64,000 nucleotides of DNA from Tolypothrix tenuis PCC 7101 (GTDB lineage: Bacteria > Cyanobacteriota > Cyanobacteriia > Cyanobacteriales > Nostocaceae): positions 4,154,767 through 4,218,766 of the forward strand of contig NZ_AP018248.1 of assembly GCF_002368295.1 (NCBI RefSeq). Direction: 5' to 3'. The notes under the pieces were generated by a model, which saw only the letters and a list, made by a program, of their open reading frames with translations, was not told the origin of the DNA and ran no database searches. How positions within the stretch are numbered: position 1 is the stretch's first letter; each line of letters opens with the position of its first letter. Both the position numbers and the translations under genes were made by a program. This document shows positions 44,740-53,387 of the stretch, piece after piece.

Positions 44740-45857
44740 TACTTAAATAGATTACCCAAGAATCCTTCGAGACCACCTTTACCAGTGCGGTCTCCCTTAA
44801 TTTTAGCGAGCTTCTCTAACAATTCTCTCTCCTCTGGGGTTACCTTGGTCGGAATATCAATTAGTACTGTCAGCAGATGGTCACCCCGACTTACAGGATT
44901 ACCTAAGCGTGGGACACCACGATTTTCTAACTTCATCACTGTATTCGGCTGGGTTCCAGGGGGGATGATTAATTCCACTGGGCCGTCAACTGTATCTACC
45001 TCTAAACGGCAACCTAAAATTGCTTGCAGGTAACTAACTTTAATTTCCGAAAGAATGTTAATGCCATCCCGATGAAATTCTTCGTCTTCATTCACGAATA
45101 AGTAGACGTATAAATCTCCTGGAGGGCCTCCTCTTTGTCCTGCATCTCCTTCTTGAGAGATTCGCAAGCGCGTACCATTATCCACACCAGCAGGAATGGT
45201 AATTTTCAGTTTCTTGGTGATTTGATTTGTGCCTTTCCCATCACAAGCTTCACACTTATCTTCAATCACCATCCCCGTACCATTACAGGTAGGACAAGTG
45301 GAAACTTGGGTAAAACTGCCAAAAGGTGTTCTAGTTACACGACGTACTTGACCAGAACCGCTACAAGTCGAACAAGTCCTCGGCCGAGTTCCTGGTTTTG
45401 CACCAGAACCGCTACAGATATCACAGGTTTCTAGATGAGAGATGCGAATTTCTTTTTCTCCGCCAAATACCGCTTCTCTAAAATCTAACTTCAGGTCTAA
45501 GCGCAGGTCATCACCCCGTACAGGCCCACTGCGTCTTCTTTGTGTTTGACCGCCCATTCCACCAGCAAAGCCGCTGAAAATGCTTTCAAAGATATCAGCA
45601 AAGCCTTCACTTACATCTTGGAAGCCAGCAGCGCCACCAGAGACTCCGGCTTCACCAAAACGGTTATAACGTTCTCTGATTTCTGGCTCAGAAAGTATTT
45701 CATAAGCATGATTAATTTCCTTAAACCGCTCCTCTGCTCCCGGTTCTTTGTTCACGTCTGGGTGATACTTCCGGGCTAGGCGGCGGTAGGCTTGTTTGAT
45801 TTCTTCTTTGTCGGCGTCACGAGAGACACCCAGAATTTCATAATAGTCGCGGGCCAT
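44739..45857 (-). CDS. dnaJ: Chaperone DnaJ (type I Hsp40)
   Basis: 372 residues. J domain at 1-70 with the HPD motif (KYHPDVNK), a Gly/Phe region, the zinc domain with four CxxCxGxG repeats (CDICSGSG, CSTCSGSG, CPTCNGTG, CEACDGKG), and the C-terminal substrate domain. It stimulates the DnaK ATPase. I start at ATG 45857 (MARDYYEILGVS); the frame runs back to 45962 but that part is not J domain. The stop overlaps the TusA-like start by one base. It lies 782 bp downstream of dnaK, so it may have a promoter of its own. Confidence 0.96.
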   Translation of the reverse strand: MARDYYEILGVSRDADKEEIKQAYRRLARKYHPDVNKEPGAEERFKEINHAYEILSEPEIRERYNRFGEAGVSGGAAGFQDVSEGFADIFESIFSGFAGGMGGQTQRRRSGPVRGDDLRLDLKLDFREAVFGGEKEIRISHLETCDICSGSGAKPGTRPRTCSTCSGSGQVRRVTRTPFGSFTQVSTCPTCNGTGMVIEDKCEACDGKGTNQITKKLKITIPAGVDNGTRLRISQEGDAGQRGGPPGDLYVYLFVNEDEEFHRDGINILSEIKVSYLQAILGCRLEVDTVDGPVELIIPPGTQPNTVMKLENRGVPRLGNPVSRGDHLLTVLIDIPTKVTPEERELLEKLAKIKGDRTGKGGLEGFLGNLFK

Positions 45858-46639
45858 ATAGCAAAGGTAAAAGTTAGAAGGAAGAAAGCAGAAGAGCCTA
45901 TGCTGTAAACGGGTTTCCTGGCTGGTTTGCCGGAGGCATTCCCGCAGGTTAGCATATGGCATGGTAGAAGCAAGAGGGCGAAAGGTAGAAGTTAATTTTT
46001 GTTAATAATTGATTTTACCTTTTCCCCTTTACAAAAATCACCAGCATATATTTAGCAACAGGTGCTTTGATCGTGGAAGACGATCAAAGCTATGGAAATG
46101 ATGAGCAAAGCAAATTTCTGCTCTCTTTTCTCATTGCCTGAGGCTGTCTCTTTTACAATTGTGCTACCTAGATAGGAAAAACCCCGCCATCTACCAGAGG
46201 GGCTACCCGCACTAATAGGTGTGGAAAACCCCCCATCTACATTTTGGTATCTGTGCTGGGACACTTTCTAGCCCACGGCAATTCGCTTCTACAATCTAGC
46301 AAAATTTGGTCTTAGGGACTAGGGGCTAGGGATTAGGGACTGGGAAATACCTTTCTTAATTAATTGCTGATATCAATACCCATTACTTAATAGCCAATTT
46401 CTAATACTCAATATTTAATTGCGCTCAATGCGAATTTAAAAACGCCTATGATGACATAAGAGTTTCTAAGTTAGCCTGCAGTCTGATTTTTGTTTCTATC
46501 TACAAAACTACAAACTTTCACGGCTAAATTCACATTAGAAGTTAATACGTAATTTCTCAGATTTAGTACTTAATTGCCTGTCGCCTTTTTTCTATTGCCA
46601 ATTCCCTGTCGCCAATCCCCAGTACCCAGTCTCCAATCC
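45858..46639. other. dnaK-dnaJ spacer with a stem-loop
   Basis: An unusually long gap for this gene pair. At 46064-46090 GCTTTGATCG pairs with CGATCAAAGC over a 7-nt loop. Near 46180-46200, on the minus strand, AGCCCCT and GGGG flank a loop and are followed by TTTTTCC, a possible weak terminator. GGGGATT-type heptamers occur near 46315-46340 and 46605-46640. No gene is supported. Confidence 0.55.
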
Positions 46640-48598
46640 CTAATCTATCGCCTCGTAATCAGCCTGTGCAGTATTTTCCTCATCAAAATCAAAGTTAAAT
46701 TCTGGTATTAGTGTGCCACTAATTGGTTGCTCTGCTTGTGAGGTAAACAGTTCTTCGGAGACTTCTTGTCCCTCCTCAAGTTGGTTATTAGCACGGTTGT
46801 AGACATTGGCACCAATGGCAAATAAAGTTTTTTGAAAGTCATCTAAATGCTGCTGAAATTCCTGTATAGAAATACTCGGGTTAGTCATTGCAGCTTGCAG
46901 TTGATTGACTTTTTCATGGGCCAAAACTTTCATATCTTCGCCAATTAAGTCGCTATTATCTCTGAGAGTTGAATCGTAACTGAAGAATAGATTCTCGGCT
47001 TGATTTTTAAGTTCTACTAGTTCTTTACGCCGTTTATCTTCTTCAGCAAAAGCTTCAGCTGCTTGCCTCATTTTCTCTACTTCGTGGGTACTCAAGCCAC
47101 CTGTATTGGTAATGCGAATACTTTGTTCTCTACCAGTACCTTTGTCTTGGGCACCAACCTTGAGAATGCCATTGACATCTATTTCAAAAGATACTTCAAT
47201 TTGTGGCACACCACGAGGGGCTGGAGGAATTCCTGCTAATAGGAACTTACCAAGACTTTTGTTATCCCGCGCCATTGCGCGTTCACCTTGCAGAACATGA
47301 ATTTCTACTGAAGTTTGCCCATCCACTGCAGTGGAAAACACCTGGGATCTGCTAGTAGGAATTGTCGTATTACGTTCAATGATTTTGGTAAAAACTTCTC
47401 CCAAAGTTTCAATTCCTAAAGATAGGGGAATTACATCCAATAGCAGGAGATTATCGACTTCTCCACCAATCACACCTGCTTGCACAGCCGCACCTAGCGC
47501 AACTGCCTCATCAGGGTTAACAGAGCGATCAGGCGTTTTACCATTGAAAAACTTGATGAGGGCGTTTTGGACAGCCGGAATGCGAGTAGAACCACCAACC
47601 AAAATGATCCGATCTATATCTTGCGCTTTGTGATCGGCATCCTTGAGCGCTTGAATCATCGGTTCAATGGTGGCTTCAATCAAATGGGCTGTGAGTTCTT
47701 CAAATTTCGAGCGACTGAGTTCTAATTCTAGATGCTTCGGCCCTGTTTCATCAGCAGTAATAAAAGGCAAGTTAATCGAGGTGCTAGCCATGCTAGAAAG
47801 TTCAATTTTTGCCTTTTCCGCCGCTTCTCTGAGGCGTTGCAGTGCCATCTTGTCTTGAGAGAGGTCGATGCTTTCCTGTTGCTGGAAACGTTCAATAATC
47901 CAGCGAATCACGCAGTCATCAAAGTCATCACCACCCAATTGATTATTGCCATTGGTGGCTTTGACTTCAAAAACTCCATCTCCCAGTTGCAGGATCGATA
48001 CATCAAAAGTACCGCCTCCCAAGTCAAATACTAAAATTAACTGTTCTTCGTTGTGCTTATCTAAACCAAAGGCTAGTGCAGCCGAGGTGGGTTCATTAAT
48101 AATCCGGAGAACTTCTAACCCAGCAATTGTACCTGCGTCTTTGGTAGCTTGTCTTTGAGCATCTGTGAAATATGCTGGTACGGTAATTACTGCCTGAGTA
48201 ACAGCTTCACCTAAGAAATTTTCTGCATCTTGTTTGAGCTTCTGCAGAATCATGGCAGAAATTTCTTGCGGTGTATAGTTCCGTCCGCGAATTTGCACAT
48301 CAACAGTATCATCGCGCCCTTTCACACATTGATAAGGCGATCGCTCGCGTTCGGCTGAGGTTTCTTCCCAGCGACGACCAATAAACCTTTTAATACTAAA
48401 TACTGTGTTTTCGGCATTTGTAACGGCTTGTCGTTTAGCCAGCTGACCAACCAAGCGATCGCCTCCCTTGCCAAATCCCACAATACTAGGAGTAGTGCGT
48501 CCACCCTCGGAATTAGCGATCACCACCGGTTGACCGCCTTCTAAAACTGCAACGCAACTGTTCGTAGTACCTAAGTCGATCCCAATAACTTTTCCCAT
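46640..48598 (-). CDS. dnaK: Chaperone DnaK (Hsp70)
   Basis: 652 residues. ATPase domain with the signatures IGIDLGTTNSCVAVLEGG, VFDLGGGTFDVSIL and ILVGGSTRIPAVQ; substrate-binding domain from about 390 (VIPLSLGIETLGEVFTKIIERN); helical lid after that. The C-terminus ends EENTAQADYEAID and lacks the DDVVDAD/EEVD-like tails of main DnaK forms. Cyanobacteria have several DnaK paralogues; linkage to grpE marks this one, but I cannot fix its number. GrpE lies upstream and dnaJ downstream on the same strand. No CIRCE operator is visible upstream. Confidence 0.97.
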   Translation of the reverse strand: MGKVIGIDLGTTNSCVAVLEGGQPVVIANSEGGRTTPSIVGFGKGGDRLVGQLAKRQAVTNAENTVFSIKRFIGRRWEETSAERERSPYQCVKGRDDTVDVQIRGRNYTPQEISAMILQKLKQDAENFLGEAVTQAVITVPAYFTDAQRQATKDAGTIAGLEVLRIINEPTSAALAFGLDKHNEEQLILVFDLGGGTFDVSILQLGDGVFEVKATNGNNQLGGDDFDDCVIRWIIERFQQQESIDLSQDKMALQRLREAAEKAKIELSSMASTSINLPFITADETGPKHLELELSRSKFEELTAHLIEATIEPMIQALKDADHKAQDIDRIILVGGSTRIPAVQNALIKFFNGKTPDRSVNPDEAVALGAAVQAGVIGGEVDNLLLLDVIPLSLGIETLGEVFTKIIERNTTIPTSRSQVFSTAVDGQTSVEIHVLQGERAMARDNKSLGKFLLAGIPPAPRGVPQIEVSFEIDVNGILKVGAQDKGTGREQSIRITNTGGLSTHEVEKMRQAAEAFAEEDKRRKELVELKNQAENLFFSYDSTLRDNSDLIGEDMKVLAHEKVNQLQAAMTNPSISIQEFQQHLDDFQKTLFAIGANVYNRANNQLEEGQEVSEELFTSQAEQPISGTLIPEFNFDFDEENTAQADYEAID

Positions 48599-48930
48599 AC
48601 TATCCAGTATATTTACGTACTTATGCTGCCGTGAGGCTTTGCGGACTATCTTATGTTATTTTTTTGCTACAGGCTAACACTCACGAAACCGCTTAAGAAA
48701 ATCTGGTTACTGGGGGTAAGCAAGAAGTTACAGCATCGGATCGGTAAGTGGTTACTTTGACTTTGGGGCGGCTTCTTTTCACAGAGCCGCACCTTGTGTG
48801 AGAGTTCCCACTAAATAACGGCTTGCTAAACTTCGGCTAACCGTCAACAGACCTACTTTGATTAGGATCTGTGATGCTCGCCCTTGCAACAACCAAGGCA
48901 CTTTTGGTCAGTGAGGCGAGCAACTACAGA
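48599..48930. other. grpE-dnaK spacer with structured RNA just after grpE
   Basis: A 332-bp gap. Starting 9 nt after the grpE stop, TGCTCGCC (minus strand, 48922-48915) pairs with GGCGAGCA (48882-48875), enclosing a smaller ACCAA/TTGGT hairpin. A further GCGGCT/AGCCGC hairpin is at 48768-48790. No gene seen. Confidence 0.65.
48875..48922 (-). terminator. Branched stem-loop after grpE (terminator, processing or attenuation site)
   Basis: Outer stem of 8 bp (TGCTCGCC/GGCGAGCA) around an inner ACCAA...TTGGT hairpin. It is not followed by a T-run, so processing or partial read-through to dnaK is as likely as termination. Confidence 0.4.
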
Positions 48931-49677
48931 TTAAGAGTTGTCAGAACTCGACTGATTATCTTGTGCAGGTAATGTATCTTCCTTGGGAGCCGCCACCTTT
49001 ACCATTGCATGGCGCAGTACGCGTTCACCCAAGTAATATCCGCGTACTAACTCTTCTAACACTGTTCCTTCTGGATGTTCATCCGTAGGTTCGCGCATTA
49101 CGGCTTCATGCAGATTAGGATCGAATTCTTGACCTTCGGGACGCATTGGCGATACACCTAAGCGTTTTAAGCAGTCTACTAATTGCTTATAAACGCCTTG
49201 ATAGCTTTTATGAATGGTCATTTCGCTATCAGTTTGGGGTTTGAGGTGCGATCGCGCCCGCTCAAAATTATCGACTACTGGCAGCAATTCCGTAATCGTA
49301 TTCCGCTTCACCTGTGCTTCTAAATCTTCTTTTTCTTTTTGGTTGCGTTTGCGGTAATTCTCAAAATCTGCCGCAATTCGCAGATATTGAGTACTGCGCT
49401 CTTCTAGTTGTCCTTTGAGAGACTCAATTTGTTGAGTCAATGCTGCTAAAGCTGCTGCTTGCTCTTCAGTTTTATCAGACGCTGCAACACCATTGTCAGG
49501 TGTGGCTGATGTATCTCCTGATACATTTGTTGTGGCTGCTACTGGCTCAGTCACCTCGCTGCCAGATTCGTTAAAGTTGATTTGGGCTGCGGAGTCGCTC
49601 ATCATTGCTTGCTTTACCTCTATTGGTTCACCCAATTGCTGGCTTGTATTGTTTACCTGTTTATTTTCGTCTATCAT
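48931..49677 (-). CDS. grpE: Nucleotide exchange factor GrpE
   Basis: 248 residues. Releases ADP from DnaK. An acidic disordered N-terminus of about 75 residues precedes the long helix (ALAALTQQIESLKGQLEERSTQYLRIAADFENYRKRNQKE by segments), the family signature LLPVVDNFERA, and the C-terminal beta domain with GVSPMRPEGQEFDPNLHEAVM and GYYLGERVLRHAMVKV. The ATG is at 49677. First gene of the heat-shock group, and divergent from pilB with a 417-bp spacer between them. Confidence 0.96.
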   Translation of the reverse strand: MIDENKQVNNTSQQLGEPIEVKQAMMSDSAAQINFNESGSEVTEPVAATTNVSGDTSATPDNGVAASDKTEEQAAALAALTQQIESLKGQLEERSTQYLRIAADFENYRKRNQKEKEDLEAQVKRNTITELLPVVDNFERARSHLKPQTDSEMTIHKSYQGVYKQLVDCLKRLGVSPMRPEGQEFDPNLHEAVMREPTDEHPEGTVLEELVRGYYLGERVLRHAMVKVAAPKEDTLPAQDNQSSSDNS

Positions 49678-50094
49678 TGTCCACTCATCCCAGATACTAT
49701 TTACGGCAAGATTTCACCACACAAATTCAGGTGGTTTTCTTGCTCATACTTTTCCTGGAGTGATGTCACCGTCATCTTATTGTGACAAATGGTGAACCTA
49801 TTAGCGTATATGCTCCTAGGGCGGTAACCCGAACGTCGTTGCTGGAGTGAGATGCGATCGCCTTTTACCTCAATTATTTTACTTATAAGTTATTTTTTTT
49901 ACCATATTGAGCATGAGTATGGAGCGTTTGTTATTTGGTATTTCTCCCCATTACCCATGACCAATTACCCATTACCTAGCCTCCATCTCTCAGCATGAAA
50001 AATATTTAGTGATAATTTATTCACTGTAAATGAGAATTCTGTGGCACAGCCTGGGAATACTTTATTCAGAGGTTTTCCCTACCATTGCTCATAT
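49678..50094. other. Divergent grpE/pilB promoter region
   Basis: No gene. Contains AT-rich tracts near 49870-49905, a HIP1 octamer at about 49855 and an ATTACCCAT repeat patch near 49945-49975. Promoters of both operons should be here, but no confident -10/-35 pair or heat-shock operator is seen. Confidence 0.5.
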
Positions 50095-52110
50095 ATGACT
50101 TACTCGTCACCGCAACGGCGCAGTACCGCTCTAACCACAAAAACAGAGTTTTCGCCCTTTGGCAACAAGCTAGTACAGACTGGCTATGTTAATAACGAAC
50201 AGATGAGACAGGCACTCATTGAAAGCCGCAAATCTGGCACACCTTTAACAGAGGTGCTGGAGTCAATTACCGGGCGGCAACTCTCACCTGAATTAGTTAG
50301 ACAATACAAAAAACAGCAGTTATTTGAACTAAAAATACTATACGGGGTTGAATTCCTTGATCCGGAAGTCAACCAACTTGCTAATACGATGGTGGGGAGG
50401 TTAATTGAAACCCTCATTCCCGTAGACATTTGTCGTCGCCATCGCTTAATCCCACTATCAAAACATGACGACCAAACCCCACCTTGCGTTTTGGTGGCGA
50501 TGGTCGATCCGGATAACCTGGAAGCTTCAGATGACCTCAACCGCATCTTGCGCCCACAAGGTTTAGCTTTGCAGCGCATGGTAATTACCCAGGAAGATTA
50601 CCAACAGCTGATTAATCAATACCTAGATGAACTCGCAATTAGGCAAAAACATCTAGAACAAGAAAAGTTTACAGATATTAATCAAGATTTAGAAAACCTG
50701 AATAATCTTGATCTCGATGATGCTCCTGAAGATATGGAGGCTGATTTAGGAGCAGCGATGAAGGGTGCAGAAGATGCACCAGTCATTAATCTCGTGAATA
50801 GAATTCTGGCTAAAGCCTTGCATGAAAAGGTTTCGGATATTCACATTGAACCGCAGGAAGAAAATCTCCGCATTCGTTTTCGTAAGGATGGGGTGCTGCG
50901 TCAAGCGTTTGACCCCCTACCGAAAAAAATCGTGGCGGCGGTGACAGCCAGGTTTAAAATCATTTCTAGCTTAGACATTGCTGAGAGACGGTTACCCCAA
51001 GACGGACGTATCCGGCGGATGTTTGAGGGACGTAAAGTGGATTTCCGCGTCAACACCTTACCCAGTCGCTACGGGGAAAAGATTTGTTTGCGGATTTTGG
51101 ATAACTCCTCAACTCAACTCGGATTACATAAGCTGATTACTGACCAGGAAACCTTAGATATTGTTAAGGACATGGTCAGCCGTCCCTTTGGGTTGATTTT
51201 GGTTACAGGCCCTACTGGTTCTGGTAAAACCACCTCGCTGTATTCAGCATTGGCAGAAAAGAACGATCCTGGAGTCAACATCAGTACAGTAGAAGACCCG
51301 ATTGAGTATAGTTTGCCAGGGATTACTCAAGTACAGGTAATTCGGGAAAAAGGACTAGATTTTGCTACCGCTTTGCGGGCTTTTTTGCGGCAAGACCCAG
51401 ATGTGTTACTCGTAGGTGAAACCAGAGACAAGGAAACTGCCAAAACAGCGATTGAGGCAGCCTTAACAGGTCACTTAGTATTGACCACCTTACACACCAA
51501 TGATGCCCCAGGTGCGATCGCGCGTTTGGGAGAAATGGGTATTGAACCTTTCATGGTTTCTAGTTCTTTGATTGGTGTGTTAGCACAACGGTTGGTTCGG
51601 CGTGTTTGTCCCGATTGTCGTATTCCCTATACTCCTACAACCGAAGAACTGGCTCGTTATGGTATGTCTGCTTCTCAAGAAGTGAATGTCACTTTCTACA
51701 AAGCTAATTCCTTGCCCAACGAAACCCAAGCGGAAGCGAAAGCCAGCGGTCAACAAGTATGCTCCACTTGTAATGGCGTTGGCTATAAAGGGCGTTGTGG
51801 TGTTTATGAAGTGATGCGAATCACCGAAAACTTGCAAACTCTCATCAACGAAGAAGCACCAACGGAACGGATTAAGGAAGTAGCAGTAGAAGAAGGGATG
51901 AAAACCTTGCTGGCGTACAGCTTAGATTTAGTACGTCAAGGCTCCACCACCCTAGAAGAAGTTGAGCGAGTCACCTTTACTGATACCGGTTTGGAAGCGG
52001 AATTAAAAGCTAAACGCAAGAGTGGTCTAACGTGCCGCACTTGTGATGCCACATTACAACCAGAATGGCTAGATTGTCCCTACTGTCTGACACCTCGCTT
52101 TACTGATTAG
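50095..52110 (+). CDS. pilB: Type IV pilus extension ATPase PilB
   Basis: 671 residues from ATG 50095 (MTYSSPQRRSTAL). Drives pilin polymerisation, and in cyanobacteria motility, DNA uptake and, in filamentous types, hormogonium gliding. N-terminal T2SSE/MshEN domain, then the ATPase: Walker A GPTGSGKTTS, Asp box, Walker B LLVGETRDKETA, His box HLVLTTLHTNDAP. Tetracysteine zinc motif CPDC...CSTC. An extra C-terminal CRTCDATLQPEWLDCPYC, about 20 residues, forms a second possible zinc ribbon. The frame extends to GTG 50041, but no ribosome-binding site supports it. Followed by pilT and pilC. Confidence 0.94.
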   Translation: MTYSSPQRRSTALTTKTEFSPFGNKLVQTGYVNNEQMRQALIESRKSGTPLTEVLESITGRQLSPELVRQYKKQQLFELKILYGVEFLDPEVNQLANTMVGRLIETLIPVDICRRHRLIPLSKHDDQTPPCVLVAMVDPDNLEASDDLNRILRPQGLALQRMVITQEDYQQLINQYLDELAIRQKHLEQEKFTDINQDLENLNNLDLDDAPEDMEADLGAAMKGAEDAPVINLVNRILAKALHEKVSDIHIEPQEENLRIRFRKDGVLRQAFDPLPKKIVAAVTARFKIISSLDIAERRLPQDGRIRRMFEGRKVDFRVNTLPSRYGEKICLRILDNSSTQLGLHKLITDQETLDIVKDMVSRPFGLILVTGPTGSGKTTSLYSALAEKNDPGVNISTVEDPIEYSLPGITQVQVIREKGLDFATALRAFLRQDPDVLLVGETRDKETAKTAIEAALTGHLVLTTLHTNDAPGAIARLGEMGIEPFMVSSSLIGVLAQRLVRRVCPDCRIPYTPTTEELARYGMSASQEVNVTFYKANSLPNETQAEAKASGQQVCSTCNGVGYKGRCGVYEVMRITENLQTLINEEAPTERIKEVAVEEGMKTLLAYSLDLVRQGSTTLEEVERVTFTDTGLEAELKAKRKSGLTCRTCDATLQPEWLDCPYCLTPRFTD

Positions 52111-52155
52111 TCAAACATCAAAAGTCAAATAACAAACAACTAGGGAGACGAAACT

Positions 52156-53280
52156 ATGGAGATGATGATTGAAGATTTGATGGAGCAGATGATTGAAATG
52201 GGGGGTTCGGATCTGCATTTATCCGCCGGGTTACCACCCTATTTCCGAATTAGTGGCAAACTCACCCCCATAGGCGACCATGTATTGACTGCGGATCAGT
52301 GTCAAAGGCTGATCTTTAGTATGCTCAACAATACTCAGCGTAAAACTTTAGAGCAGACCTGGGAACTGGATTGTTCTTATGGTGTAAAAGGCTTGGCGCG
52401 TTTCCGCGTCAATGTTTATAAGGATCGTGGTTCCTACGCTGCTTGTTTACGCGCCCTCAGCTCCAAAATTCCCAACTTTGAAAAATTAGGGTTGCCAGAT
52501 GTAGTCCGGGAAATGACAGAGAAGCCCAGAGGACTGATTTTGGTAACAGGGCCTACTGGTTCTGGTAAAACCACTACCTTGGCAGCAATGATTGACTTGA
52601 TTAATCGCACCAAGGCGGAGCATATTTTGACTGTAGAAGATCCAATAGAATTTGTGTATGAACCAATTAAAAGCTTGGTTCACCAGCGACAACTTGGTGA
52701 AGATACTAAGAGTTTTGCTAATGCTTTGAAGGCAGCTTTGCGGGAAGATCCAGATATTATTCTGGTTGGGGAAATGCGGGATTTGGAAACGATTTCCTTG
52801 GCGATTTCTGCGGCGGAAACAGGTCACTTAGTATTTGGAACTTTGCACACCAGTTCAGCTGCACAGACTGTTGACCGGATTATTGACGTTTTTCCCCATG
52901 AAAGACAAACCCAGGTACGGGTGCAGTTATCTAACTCCTTGGTAGCTGTGTTTAGCCAAACTTTGGTACCAAAGAAAAACCCCAAACCAGGTGAATATGG
53001 TCGGGTCATGGCTCAAGAAATTATGATCATTACTCCTGCTATTTCTAACTTGATTCGCGAGGGGAAAACATCTCAAATTTACTCTGCAATCCAAACTGGC
53101 GGTAAGTTAGGTATGCAAACACTAGAAAAAGTTTTAGCTGATTATTATAAAGCTGGAGTTATCTCCTTTGAAGCTGCTATGTCTAAAACTTCTAAGCCTG
53201 ATGAAATTCAACGTCTCATTGGTGGTGCACCACAAGCAGCAGGTGCAAAACCAGCTGCTGGTGTTGCTAAAGCTCATTAA
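52156..53280 (+). CDS. pilT: Type IV pilus retraction ATPase PilT
   Basis: 374 residues. Depolymerises pili to power twitching. N-terminal MGGSDLHLSAGLPPYFRISG, Walker A GPTGSGKTTT, Walker B ILVGEMRDLET, His box HLVFGTLHTSSA, and the AIRNLIRE-like element ending the ATPase (AISNLIREGKTSQ). A Gly/Ala/Lys-rich tail, AAGAKPAAGVAKAH, closes the protein. GGGAG is 8 nt before the ATG. It lies 45 nt after pilB and 107 nt before pilC, an operon. Confidence 0.96.
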   Translation: MEMMIEDLMEQMIEMGGSDLHLSAGLPPYFRISGKLTPIGDHVLTADQCQRLIFSMLNNTQRKTLEQTWELDCSYGVKGLARFRVNVYKDRGSYAACLRALSSKIPNFEKLGLPDVVREMTEKPRGLILVTGPTGSGKTTTLAAMIDLINRTKAEHILTVEDPIEFVYEPIKSLVHQRQLGEDTKSFANALKAALREDPDIILVGEMRDLETISLAISAAETGHLVFGTLHTSSAAQTVDRIIDVFPHERQTQVRVQLSNSLVAVFSQTLVPKKNPKPGEYGRVMAQEIMIITPAISNLIREGKTSQIYSAIQTGGKLGMQTLEKVLADYYKAGVISFEAAMSKTSKPDEIQRLIGGAPQAAGAKPAAGVAKAH

Positions 53281-53328
53281 TGAAGCATAAAAATCAAGGT
53301 GCAAGGGAGAACAAGATAAATAATTAAT

Positions 53329-53366
53329 TACTGTTGACCCTTGACCCTTGATATTTGACCCTTAAA
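53329..53366. repeat. TTGACCC heptamer patch
   Basis: Four imperfect units of TTGACCC between pilT and pilC. Confidence 0.6.
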
Positions 53367-53387
53367 CTATTTTAAATTGATTAATCT

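Noticed and set aside
46052..46264. 70-codon minus-strand frame in the dnaK-dnaJ gap
   Set aside because: No ribosome-binding site and made of low-complexity and hairpin sequence.
50041..50094. GTG start giving an 18-residue longer PilB
   Set aside because: No Shine-Dalgarno; MTYSSPQRRS at 50095 is the more natural PilB start.
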